Shown one piece after another: positions 43,949 through 51,626 of a stretch of DNA of 64,000 nt. Each line of letters starts with the position of its first letter. The first letter of the stretch is position 1. Source of the DNA: Pseudotabrizicola alkalilacus (GTDB lineage Bacteria > Pseudomonadota > Alphaproteobacteria > Rhodobacterales > Rhodobacteraceae). The position numbers were made by a program, and so were the translations under genes. The stretch is from the NCBI RefSeq assembly GCF_003443995.1, contig NZ_QWEY01000014.1:1-64000 (forward strand), written 5' to 3'. The notes under the pieces are model-generated. The model was not told the origin of the DNA and did no database searches. It worked only from the letters and a program-made list of their open reading frames with translations.

Positions 43949-43973
43949 TGGCCGGGCAGACAGTGCCCGGCCA
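43949..43973 (-). terminator. Hairpin between precursor peptide A and the modification genes
   Basis: On the transcribed strand TGGCCGGGCA, a five-base loop and TGCCCGGCCA form a perfect ten-pair stem directly after the precursor gene. Placed between precursors and enzymes, it is the classic partial terminator or RNA stabiliser that gives excess precursor. The T-rich run starts about nine bases later. Confidence 0.65.
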
Positions 43974-43989
43974 CGCGCTGTCGCTGGCA

Positions 43990-44196
43990 TTACCGCGAAA
44001 CTGTCCCGAGCAGCGCGTTCTTGGACGAACTCGAGCAATTCCCGATGATGTTGCACCCGGAATCGGCGGCTGCGTTCACCCGCTGCAATTCGCGGTAGAC
44101 CTGGACGGCAATCAGATCGCCGGCGAGGTCCGCCACCATCTCGCGCTGGTCAACGCTGAGCTTGAGGCTTGAAAGGCTCATCATGTTTTCGGCCAT
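43990..44196 (-). CDS. RiPP precursor peptide A, one core repeat
   Basis: 68 residues from the ATG at 44196, with AAGGA upstream. Leader (about 1-46) is amphipathic and helical: LKLSVDQREMVADLAGDLIA then VQVYRELQRVN. The core begins at C48 as CNIIGNCSSSS, followed by KNALLGTVSR. Leader residues are shared with precursor B (SV-D/E-x-RE-x-V-x-D-x-x-G-x-L-x-AV-x-VYRELQ). Two Cys and four consecutive Ser are candidates for azole formation; the radical SAM enzyme may add another change. It is in the same strand order as all pathway genes. Precursor identity is inferred from the leader/core layout, the repeat and the neighbours. Confidence 0.85.
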   Translation of the reverse strand: MAENMMSLSSLKLSVDQREMVADLAGDLIAVQVYRELQRVNAAADSGCNIIGNCSSSSKNALLGTVSR

Positions 44197-44291
44197 GGTT
44201 TCTGTCCTTCTGTGAATGATTTCGATTGATGGTCGTCTTGGTTCGTTCGGGGGTTTGACGGTCTCCTCTTCTGTTGGTGCCGGTGAGAGAA

Positions 44292-44543
44292 TCACTTGGC
44301 GAACTTGGCAGACCTCGCGCGTCTGGCGCCGCCGGTAACGGTCTGGTCCGCGTCGTCAGTGGGGCTGTCATCGGGGTCTTCTGCTGCGTCAGGGGCGGGC
44401 GGGCTCCGCCGTTTCATCAGATCGCGCACTGCATCGTCGGCCGCAGCACCGATCACCCGCGTCACGACATCCACGACTTCGTCATGGTTATCGGTCTTAA
44501 GCTTGAGGCGGGACAGATTCCGTTCGACCAAATCGCGGATCAT
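44292..44543 (-). CDS. Small leader-like protein without a Cys core, unknown role
   Basis: 83 residues. The start overlaps the precursor B stop (ATGA), so it is co-translated with it. Residues 10-45 (LSRLKLKTDNHDEVVDVVTR then VIGAAADDAVRDLMKRR) echo the precursor leaders (LKLSVDQREMVADLAGD), but instead of a core there is an acidic, Pro-rich tail (SPPAPDAAEDPDDSPTDDAD) and a basic end (RRARSAKFAK). No cysteine is present. It may be a dedicated leader-binding partner, a chaperone or immunity-type protein, or a precursor that lost its core. No family recognised. Confidence 0.65.
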   Translation of the reverse strand: MIRDLVERNLSRLKLKTDNHDEVVDVVTRVIGAAADDAVRDLMKRRSPPAPDAAEDPDDSPTDDADQTVTGGARRARSAKFAK

Positions 44544-44800
44544 GATGTCGCCCCTCCCTTGAAGGCGCGCACCAGCACGTCCTTAGACGAGGACGAGCAA
44601 TTTCCGATGATGTCGCAACTGCCGTTGGAGCAGTTGCCGATGATGTTGCATCCGGCGACCTCTGCCAGTTTGTTCTTGATCTGCAATTCGCGGTAGACGT
44701 GGACGGCGACCAACTCGCCGACGTGGTCGACAACCTTTTCACGCTCTTCCACCGACAGGCCGATGATGGCTGCGGTGATCTGTGTTGACTGATCCGACAT
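44540..44800 (-). CDS. RiPP precursor peptide B, two tandem core repeats
   Basis: 86 residues from the ATG at 44800, with AAGGGGA upstream; longer in-frame extension lies inside the radical SAM gene and is not protein-like. Leader: GLSVEEREKVVDHVGELVAV then HVYRELQIKNKLAEVAG. The core has two 11-residue repeats: CNIIGNCSNGS at 51-61 and CDIIGNCSSSS at 62-72, then KDVLVRAFKGGATS. Precursor A has one copy, so the repeat number varies within one cluster. Each repeat offers two Cys and two to four Ser. It follows the radical SAM gene by 35 bases. Confidence 0.87.
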   Translation of the reverse strand: MSDQSTQITAAIIGLSVEEREKVVDHVGELVAVHVYRELQIKNKLAEVAGCNIIGNCSNGSCDIIGNCSSSSKDVLVRAFKGGATS

Positions 44801-44835
44801 GGCGTCCCCTTCGGTTGTGGAGCCTTGGCGTGAGT

Positions 44836-45870
44836 TTAGACGGGCGCGGGCTCCTGCGTTGCGGCAATGGTGGCGATACGTCCGACAGGCCGTTCCGGTG
44901 CGGCCAACTGGCTGACCTCCCCTGCCAGTTGCCGACAGGCGGCCGCGACCACCGACGCCGCGCGGGGGTCTGACAGCATGGCGTGGCAGAGATGACATTG
45001 ATCGGCAAAGCGATCAGGGAAGGTGTCCGCAAGGCCTGCGCCCCGTAGGAAGGGCAGGAAGAAGGCCGGACCGACGGCGTCGAGCACCGCAACCAGCGGA
45101 TTGTCAGCCGCCCGGGCGACGATCCGGTCGATCGGTGTCCGGTTGGCGTTGCCAAGCTGCAGCGCCGGGGTGAACCCGCCGGGCGAGCAGCAGGGCCAGA
45201 CATCGCCCGCAAGGTCCACCGCCAGTTTCTGGAAGTGGTGCCGGCAGTTGCCCAGCGGCTGCGCCGTAAGACCCGGCCATTCCCGGGCATCCACCTTTGC
45301 CGCGGCCCGTCCGGTCGGCAGGCAGGGCATCACGACGATGCAGACATCACCGGCCAGATCGCCCAAGGCATCCCGGATGGTGTCCGGTTGCAACCCGGCG
45401 CTGGCCACGACGTTGATGGTGGTCGCCAGCCCGGCACGGCGGGACGCGGCGGCGGCGGCGACGACGGTGTCCAATCGGATGAACTCCTGATGAAACTGGC
45501 TGGTACTAATGCAGAGCGCGGTCAGCCCGTCGGCTCGCAGGTCATCCAGCATCCGGTCGGCGCGGGCGGACCGCCCCCAGAACCCGTTGGTGGTGACCGA
45601 CGCCCCCAGCCCGTGCCCCCTTGCGTGGCGCAGGGTCGCACCGACCAGATCGAGAAACAGAAAGGGCTCGCCACCGCTGAGCCCGACCTCGCGGATCGAG
45701 CCGATCCGCACAGCGTCGTCGATCAGACCAGTGATGAAATCGAGTTTCAGCGCTCCCTCTGCCTCCGGCCCGGAGCAGTTGCAGCAATGCCGACAAGAAA
45801 TATTGCACCGTGCGGTAAGCAGGATTCCTAGGACGTCAGGAGAATAATCAATTGAGTCATTAGCAGACAT
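44836..45870 (-). CDS. Radical SAM peptide-maturation enzyme with a SPASM-like C-terminus
   Basis: 344 residues from the ATG at 45870 (AAAGG upstream); an opening at 45957 adds codons without a site. The [4Fe-4S]-SAM motif is CNISCRHC (C22, C26, C29), followed by an extra Cys (CNC), the GGEPF SAM-binding motif and VTTNGF. Later cysteines (GNCRHH, WPCCSPGG, DQCHLCHAML) suggest an auxiliary iron-sulfur cluster like SPASM/twitch enzymes, which form thioether or C-C crosslinks, or epimerise RiPP residues. It is first of the precursor-containing minus-strand row, so it probably modifies the same cores. The reaction is unknown. Confidence 0.82.
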   Translation of the reverse strand: MSANDSIDYSPDVLGILLTARCNISCRHCCNCSGPEAEGALKLDFITGLIDDAVRIGSIREVGLSGGEPFLFLDLVGATLRHARGHGLGASVTTNGFWGRSARADRMLDDLRADGLTALCISTSQFHQEFIRLDTVVAAAAASRRAGLATTINVVASAGLQPDTIRDALGDLAGDVCIVVMPCLPTGRAAAKVDAREWPGLTAQPLGNCRHHFQKLAVDLAGDVWPCCSPGGFTPALQLGNANRTPIDRIVARAADNPLVAVLDAVGPAFFLPFLRGAGLADTFPDRFADQCHLCHAMLSDPRAASVVAAACRQLAGEVSQLAAPERPVGRIATIAATQEPAPV

Positions 45871-45944
45871 CACGAAAGAACCTTTCAGTCGCGCAGCCAA
45901 AATGTTGGTTGCGGCAATACCCAAAGCGATCTTTTCAGTTGTTA

Positions 45945-45974
45945 GATTTAGGCACACCGCTCCGGTTGAGTCAA
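45945..45974 (-). promoter_or_regulatory. Candidate promoter for the RiPP operon
   Basis: On the minus strand TTGACT (45974-45969) and TAAATC (45950-45945) are 18 bases apart, about 75 bases before the radical SAM start. The -35 is good and the -10 only fair. It is the best sigma70-like pair in the region. Confidence 0.4.
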
Positions 45975-46446
45975 GGTTCAGATTTACAACCTGACTAATA
46001 GCCGCCGGATCGCGATATTCAGCCCATGCCAGTCGCGCCCCGCCTGGGTTTCGCGTCCGGACAGAACCGACCGAAGCAGAAACTTGCGGGGATTACAGAA
46101 ATCCGTCGGGATTACTATGTTGGGGGGAACACCAGCCGTTCTACTTGATTCGGCGGGCATGTCAGAGACTCGTCTCACGCGCAGATTGGCCATAACCGGC
46201 GCGGCCCGATCCCTGAATCCGCTCATTCCGTGCCGTCATGCCATCGACGGCTGCCCGGGTCATGAACTTGGCCCATTTGCGCGCGAGGCACAACCGTTTG
46301 TCGCTGACAGGGAGCGGTCCTCGGCGCAAAGGCGACGAACGGGCGGTTTGTCCACACCGGGGTCAGCAGGCCTGCAAGAATGCCGCGCGGCACGAAAGGG
46401 CCGGTTCTACGAAACGGAGCTGCGGGGCAAACCTCCGCCTGGAATA
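45975..46446. other. Intergenic stretch without a supported gene
   Basis: 472 bases between the RiPP promoter region and the decayed XRE-methyltransferase copy. Open frames on either strand lack known similarity or ribosome sites. It marks the right border of the RiPP cluster. Confidence 0.4.
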
Positions 46447-46847
46447 GCAGCTCAGGGCAGACGTCAGCCTTTCAACCGGCCGAAGATGTCAGTATTCCTT
46501 TGCAAACCGGATGTCAAAATAGCAAGAAATCCTGACATGTCTGCGTTGCCCTTGATTGCTCAAACCCGGCGCTCTCTACGGATGACACAGTCAAATCTTG
46601 CAAACGGCATCAGGGTCAGCATCCCATCAGTAAGGGGCCTTGAGCGGGGTGTGGGTAACTTGCGGACAATGGACTGCGCCATGAAAGTGCTGGGTCTTGG
46701 TTGAGAATGGGCCCGGCAAGGTGAAGACGCGGCAGTATTGCTGGCGGCGCGGCGGCGAGAGAAGGGCTTCAGTCAGGGGGCTCTGGCCAAAAGGGCCTTG
46801 TGCTCGCGTCCGGTGATTATTGCACTTGATAGAGGCCGCTCGGGTAT
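46447..46847 (+). repeat. Direct repeat, decayed copy of 8725-9125
   Basis: Aligns to 8725-9125 without net gaps (constant offset 37,722). It includes the upstream block with CAACCGGCCGAAGATGTCAG and the start region. The similarity stops near 46847, inside the second helix-turn-helix. Confidence 0.8.
46537..46847 (+). pseudogene. XRE-methyltransferase homologue, nonsense-mutated and truncated
   Basis: The start MSALPLIAQTRRSLRMTQSN mirrors the intact gene at 8815. At 46702 a TGA replaces the tryptophan codon of the LGWGW stretch; the same frame then goes on as EWARQGEDAAVLLAARRREK and the second helix-turn-helix (GFSQGALAKRALCSRPVIIALDRG), after which it diverges. The methyltransferase part is gone. 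It is a dead duplicate next to the RiPP and Pgt-like clusters. Confidence 0.78.
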
Positions 46848-46983
46848 CCGTTGCGTCAGGTGTCGATCTTGCCCGTCAACCGCCTGGCACAGAGCGACCA
46901 GACTGCCGACAATGATCCACCTGTTTCGCCCGGCCCGATGTGTATAGCCTGCAAGCGAAACGGAACGGACCGGGGGCTGCAAC

Positions 46984-48168
46984 ATGGACAGGCGGGAGGC
47001 TCTTGCTGGGCTTGCGCTGACAGCGCTGGGGCTCAGAAGCGCGCAGGCGCAACCTGCGCAAAGCGAGCTGCGGCTGCTGACCTCTTACGATGCCGAGGTG
47101 ATTGCGCCCTTTGTCGAAGAATTCTCGCGTCGAAATCCCGGCATTACAATCCGTCACCTGAACAAGAATACCAATGCCGCCGTCACTGAACTCCAGACCG
47201 GGAACGCCCGTCGGTTCGATCTGTTCTGGGCCTCTGCGCCCGAAGCGTTTTCGGTGCTCGAGGCAGCAGACAGGCTGGACGACCGGGATTTCGGTCCGCA
47301 TGTCGATTTCGCCTATTCTGCTGTCGGTTGGGCGTGGCAAGGCCACTTTGCCGGCAGCCCGCCGCAGACATGGAACGATCTGCTGGACCCAGCATTCGCC
47401 GGTCAGGTCGTGATGTCGCATCCGATGCGGTCTGGCACCACCCACAGCCTGATCGAAACCATCCTGCAGGATCGCGGCTGGGCTGCAGGCTGGGCATGGC
47501 TTCTTGAATTGGCGGGCCAGCTTGGAACCATTTCGGCCCGAAGTTTCGGTGTGCTGGAGGCGGTCGAGCAGGGGGACCACCGGATCGGCCTGACCATTGA
47601 TTTTCTTGCGCTCAAGCGCGCTTCCAGCGGGATGGTGTTTCGCTATGGACGTCCGATCATCATCATTCCGGCCCGCATCGCCATTCTGAAAGGGGCGGAG
47701 AACCAGTCTGCGGCGCGCGCCTTTGTCGAATTTCTGCTATCCGCCCATGGCCAGCGTCTGCTGCTGCGGCCCGATATCAGGCGTATTCCGGTCAACCCGG
47801 ATTTGCGAGCCGAGCTGTCTGAAACCCTGCTGCCGGAAGTGCGGTCAGCCTTGCATTTCAGTTGGTCCCGATATGACCCCGAAGTGGCAAGCCAGCGCTA
47901 CTGGCAGGTGAATGAGCTCTTTGAGGCATTTATCGGACGCAATTTCCTGCGCCGACGCGATCTCTGGACGCGCTGGCGCGCACTGGCTATCGCTGACCCT
48001 GCGCAGCGGCAGGGCATCCACCGCATGTTGACCCATATGCCTGTGACAGAGGCCGACACCCGCACTGCAATGTCCGGTCGCGCAACTTTGCTTGACTGGC
48101 AGGCACAGTCACAGCGTCTGCTGGATGCAGCGGAGGTGCGGCTGGAGGCATACGAGGCACAAAGGTGA
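46984..48168 (+). CDS. Periplasmic binding protein of a PgtC-like sensory system
   Basis: 394 residues. The N-terminus (MDRREALAGLALTALGLRSAQAQ) looks like a signal sequence with a twin Arg-like MDRREAL start. It is a family-1/iron(III)-type binding protein with the motif NTNAAVTELQTGNARRFDLF then WASAPEAFSVLEA, shared with the AfuA-like transporter protein at 51627 but missing about 40 residues of that protein's hinge region. In enteric PgtC-PgtB-PgtA a binding protein signals ligand to the kinase. Here it overlaps the kinase start by four bases, so it is most likely the sensor's ligand receptor. An extended C-terminus (about 300-394) is helical. Confidence 0.8.
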   Translation: MDRREALAGLALTALGLRSAQAQPAQSELRLLTSYDAEVIAPFVEEFSRRNPGITIRHLNKNTNAAVTELQTGNARRFDLFWASAPEAFSVLEAADRLDDRDFGPHVDFAYSAVGWAWQGHFAGSPPQTWNDLLDPAFAGQVVMSHPMRSGTTHSLIETILQDRGWAAGWAWLLELAGQLGTISARSFGVLEAVEQGDHRIGLTIDFLALKRASSGMVFRYGRPIIIIPARIAILKGAENQSAARAFVEFLLSAHGQRLLLRPDIRRIPVNPDLRAELSETLLPEVRSALHFSWSRYDPEVASQRYWQVNELFEAFIGRNFLRRRDLWTRWRALAIADPAQRQGIHRMLTHMPVTEADTRTAMSGRATLLDWQAQSQRLLDAAEVRLEAYEAQR

Positions 48169-50168
48169 TGCACGGTTGGTCCATTTGGTCGCGTCTTTTG
48201 CTGGCGGTTGGCATTATCGTCTGCATTGCAGGGGCACTGCTGGCAACCGGCATGGCACTGGTGCTGCGGGCTGAACGCGATTTTGCCAATCTTGCGCAGG
48301 ACCGGATTCCGCGCGTTGCTCTGGCGGGCGAGTTGGCGGAGTTTACCGGAGAACTGGCGGCCTTGTCTGCCCGAGTCATGGCGGGCAGTCTTGATCCCTC
48401 TACGGCCCCGGACCTGCCCGGCACAAGGGTCGCCGCTGCTGCACGCGGTATTTCTGAAGTGCTTGCCGCACCGGGGTTGCGCGATGCACCGCAGGCCGCT
48501 GCCCTTGCAAGTGCAGAGGCCGATCTGCGGGATAGCCTTGATCGCTTCACCAGCCTGACCGAGGACTCGGCAGACCTGCGTCGCAAATTGCAGATGGCCG
48601 ACGAACAATTGCGTTGGACCCAGGTCGACGTTCAGGATCAGGCCGGTGCCCTGCTTGAAGACCTGTCCTTCAACATGGACGGTGACATGCGTGAGTTGAT
48701 CGCGCCACTGACCCCGGATATCCAGACTGCACAACGGTTAGAGCTTGAACGCAGTCTGACAGCAGACCGCCAACTCCGAGACGACCTTCAACGTCTTGCA
48801 GCAGAAGCATCGACACTTTCTGCCGTGTTATTGCAGGCCCGGTCGGTGGCGGATCTGGCGGCACTGGAACAGGTCGAACGGCTGGGTCGGGACACGCTGG
48901 ATGCGATTGCACTTGCGCGTGTCGATCCGGCTGGCCGGAGTGATGTGCGCCTGATGCTGCAAGCATTGGACCGTCTGGTTGACCTGACCCAAGGTAACAA
49001 CAGTATCTTTGACTTGATGCGCGCGCAGATCGAACTGCGGGACACCACCCTCGTGCAGTTGGCGCGGTCGCAGCTGGCTCTCGGGAGGATGCAGGCGCAG
49101 CTGACTGATCTTGGTCGCAGCGAAAGACGCGCGGCCCAGTCAGATGCCGATGCGGCTGCCCAGAGAATTTTGACAGGTGCGGGCACGCTGACCATCCTGA
49201 CGATGGGTGGTGCGCTGCTTTCAACCGCAATTCTGTTGCTGTTTGTGCGTAACCGGATCGTGCGTCCGATCGGTCGTCTGACCGAAGACCTGATGCATAT
49301 TGCCGATGCGGAAAAAACCGCCCCCGCCACAGAATGGCGCGGGTTGAATGAAATGACACGGATGGAACAGGCGGTCGGGACATTCCGCCATACGGTGACC
49401 GACCTGAAACGCGCGCACCGCGACCTTTCTGTAGAGGTCGCAACCCGCCAACAAGCCGTGGAGCGGCTGGAGAAGACGCAGCGCGAACTGGTGCAGGCGG
49501 GCAAGATGGCAGCACTGGGTCAGATGTCAGCCGCCATCAGCCACGAGATCAACCAGCCGTTGGCCGCGATACAGCATCGGTTGCATGCCCTGCGCGGTGC
49601 CCACCCCGAAGTTACCCCGGCGGTCGAAAGGCTCGAAGCTTTGACACGTCGGATCACCGGCACCATCAGCCACCTGCGCCGCATCGCCCGACGGTCGGAC
49701 CACCGGCGCGAACGCGTGATCATCAGCGAGCCCATGGATGCCGTGCTGGATCTGCTGGACCATCGCTTGCGCGAGACATGCACCGAAGTCAGCATCGAAC
49801 CTGCCGCCCGCCAACTTGTGGTTGCGGGGGATGAAATCCTGATTGAGCAGGTGCTGCTCAATATTCTGGGCAACGCGCTGGATGCAATAGAGGAGGCGGG
49901 CACGGAACCGGGGCGGATCACCATTATGGCCTGCGGGGGGAAAGCGCCGCAACTGATCATCACCGACAGCGGCGTAGGTTTGCGCGGCCACAGTGGGGCG
50001 GAAGTTGTGGACCCTTTTTTCACCACGAAAGAGGTGGGCAAAGGCCTTGGGCTGGGGTTGTCCATAGTGTTCAATGTGATGCAGGATATGGGCGGACAGC
50101 TGGACATCGGCCCCGCAACACAGGGTGGCGCGCAGGTGCGGCTTCGATTTTGTGCTTGGCCGGAATAG
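48165..50168 (+). CDS. Sensor histidine kinase (PgtB-like)
   Basis: 667 residues. One membrane helix near the start (LLLAVGIIVCIAGALLATGMAL), a periplasmic helical domain to about residue 340, a second membrane helix (TILTMGGALLSTAILLLFVR), HAMP, a coiled coil, and the kinase core: H-box SHEINQPLAAI (about residue 460), N-box NILGNALDA, G-box DSGVGL, F-box PFFTTK and GLGLGLSI. It probably reads the ligand state of the 46984 binding protein and phosphorylates the next gene's regulator. Overlap with its neighbour upstream and an 11-base gap downstream show one operon. Confidence 0.9.
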   Translation: MMHGWSIWSRLLLAVGIIVCIAGALLATGMALVLRAERDFANLAQDRIPRVALAGELAEFTGELAALSARVMAGSLDPSTAPDLPGTRVAAAARGISEVLAAPGLRDAPQAAALASAEADLRDSLDRFTSLTEDSADLRRKLQMADEQLRWTQVDVQDQAGALLEDLSFNMDGDMRELIAPLTPDIQTAQRLELERSLTADRQLRDDLQRLAAEASTLSAVLLQARSVADLAALEQVERLGRDTLDAIALARVDPAGRSDVRLMLQALDRLVDLTQGNNSIFDLMRAQIELRDTTLVQLARSQLALGRMQAQLTDLGRSERRAAQSDADAAAQRILTGAGTLTILTMGGALLSTAILLLFVRNRIVRPIGRLTEDLMHIADAEKTAPATEWRGLNEMTRMEQAVGTFRHTVTDLKRAHRDLSVEVATRQQAVERLEKTQRELVQAGKMAALGQMSAAISHEINQPLAAIQHRLHALRGAHPEVTPAVERLEALTRRITGTISHLRRIARRSDHRRERVIISEPMDAVLDLLDHRLRETCTEVSIEPAARQLVVAGDEILIEQVLLNILGNALDAIEEAGTEPGRITIMACGGKAPQLIITDSGVGLRGHSGAEVVDPFFTTKEVGKGLGLGLSIVFNVMQDMGGQLDIGPATQGGAQVRLRFCAWPE

Positions 50169-50178
50169 GGGAATGAAC

Positions 50179-51477
50179 ATGGGCCAGAGCGGTCGGGTCA
50201 TGCTTGTGGAAGATGATGATGACGTGCGCCTTGCCACCATGGAAACGCTGGAAATGGCTGGCTTCACGGTCGATGGCTTTGATCGTGCCGCGCCAGCCTT
50301 GGATCAGCTGGAGGCAGATTGGCCCGGCGTCGTGCTAACTGATCTGCGGATGCCCGGTCTGTCAGGACTCGGGTTTCTGGACAGCGGTCGGCAAAAAGCA
50401 CCAGAGGTGCCTTTCGTCGTCATCACCGGGCACGGCGACGTGGCGAGTGCCATCCATGCCATGCGCTCGGGCGCGCATGATTTTCTGGAAAAGCCCTGCC
50501 CACCCGAATTGCTCATAGATGTGCTGCATCGTGCCATGGCGATGCGGCAGCTGGCGCTGGAGAATGCTGCCCTGCGTGACCGGCTGTCGCGCGCGGTGGC
50601 GTTGGAAGATCAACTGATAGGCCCTTCGGCGGTAATGGTCGATCTGCGCCGGCGCGTGGTCGGCCTCGCAGCGCTTCGGGTGGACCTCTTGATCGCGGGC
50701 GAAACCGGCACCGGCAAGGAGTTGGTGGCCCGGATCCTGCACGGCCTTTCGCATCGCAAGGATGAACCCTTTGTCGCCATCAACTGTGGCGCATTGAACG
50801 AGGCTGACGTGGACCGCGAACTTTTCGGCGACAGCGGCAATCTCGGTCGCATAGCCAGGGCAAACCGCGGGACGCTGTATCTTGATGCGCTGGAAACAAT
50901 GCCCGATGCGCTGCAGGTGCGCCTCTTGCGGGTTCTTGAAACTCGCGAAATCGTGCCATTGGGCGAAGCTGCGCGCCAGCTTGACCTGCGCATCCTTGGC
51001 AGCGTCAAACAGGAACCGGTGCAGCTTGTGGCGAACGGGCTGTTACGGGCTGACCTCTACCACCGGTTCAATGCGGGCGCGCTGCGCCTTCCACCGCTTC
51101 GCGACCGTCCCGGCGATGCCGAGTGGTTGCTGGATCACTTCGCTGCAGAGGCCGCGCTGCGTCATGATCTTTCAAAGCCGGTGGTGCCGCCCGATCTGCG
51201 ACGCCAACTGGATTGGCACCGTTGGCCCGGCAATGTCCGCGAGGTGCGCACCCTTGCCGAACGGCTGGTGATCGGGCTGGAGGTGTCGCTGACTGAAAAT
51301 GCCGCAGGCACGGTCCCGCTTACCGAAGACTATGATGCCGCCATGGCCGCATTCGAATCTCGCCTGCTGCAAGCCGCTCTTATGCAGACCGGCGGGCGCA
51401 AGGCCGAGGCTGCCGACCTGTTGCGCATTCCCCGCAAGCGGCTTTATCTGCGCTTACGGCAGCACGGCCTTGGCTAG
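50179..51477 (+). CDS. NtrC-like response regulator lacking GAFTGA (PgtA-like)
   Basis: 432 residues from the ATG at 50179 (AGGGGA seven bases upstream; an ATG at 50173 is too close). Receiver: acidic EDDDD, phospho-Asp in VVLTDLRMPG, T in VITGHG and K in LEKPCP. AAA+ domain: Walker A GETGTGKE. The GAFTGA loop that contacts sigma54 is replaced by ELFGDSGNLGRIA, and Walker B reads GTLYLDALE with Ala where the catalytic Glu is expected. The C-terminal Fis-type helix-turn-helix is GRKAEAADLLRIPRKRLYLR. It should therefore act with sigma70 and without the usual ATPase remodelling, like Rhodobacter NtrC. Likely targets are the sites at 51482-51519. Confidence 0.88.
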   Translation: MGQSGRVMLVEDDDDVRLATMETLEMAGFTVDGFDRAAPALDQLEADWPGVVLTDLRMPGLSGLGFLDSGRQKAPEVPFVVITGHGDVASAIHAMRSGAHDFLEKPCPPELLIDVLHRAMAMRQLALENAALRDRLSRAVALEDQLIGPSAVMVDLRRRVVGLAALRVDLLIAGETGTGKELVARILHGLSHRKDEPFVAINCGALNEADVDRELFGDSGNLGRIARANRGTLYLDALETMPDALQVRLLRVLETREIVPLGEAARQLDLRILGSVKQEPVQLVANGLLRADLYHRFNAGALRLPPLRDRPGDAEWLLDHFAAEAALRHDLSKPVVPPDLRRQLDWHRWPGNVREVRTLAERLVIGLEVSLTENAAGTVPLTEDYDAAMAAFESRLLQAALMQTGGRKAEAADLLRIPRKRLYLRLRQHGLG

Positions 51478-51481
51478 AATG

Positions 51482-51519
51482 TGTCAGTTCTGACCCATTT
51501 CACGTGTCATCATTGACCC
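51482..51519. promoter_or_regulatory. Tandem operator TGTCA-N4-TGACCC, two copies
   Basis: TGTCAGTTCTGACCC at 51482 and TGTCATCATTGACCC at 51505 are 23 bases apart, about two helical turns. Each is a near-palindrome (TGTCA/TGAC). They start four bases after the response-regulator stop and lie about 110 bases before the AfuA-like gene, the right place for the regulator's activator or enhancer sites. Confidence 0.65.
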
Positions 51520-51626
51520 GTATTTTCTATAAAAATCAATGCCTTGATTGAATTGTCGGCTTGTCGCACATTTATGCAGCGCCGCGAGGAGGCGGTGCTG
51601 CTTGTAGACAAGCCAGGGAGGCACTC

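Noticed and set aside
46084-46536. Open frame leading into the decayed XRE-methyltransferase copy
   Set aside because: The upstream codons have no protein-like pattern, and similarity to the intact gene supports a start at 46537.
51513-51533. TTGACC and TATAAA as a sigma70 promoter for the AfuA-like gene
   Set aside because: They are only nine bases apart, too close for a promoter; TTGACC is better explained as part of the tandem operator.
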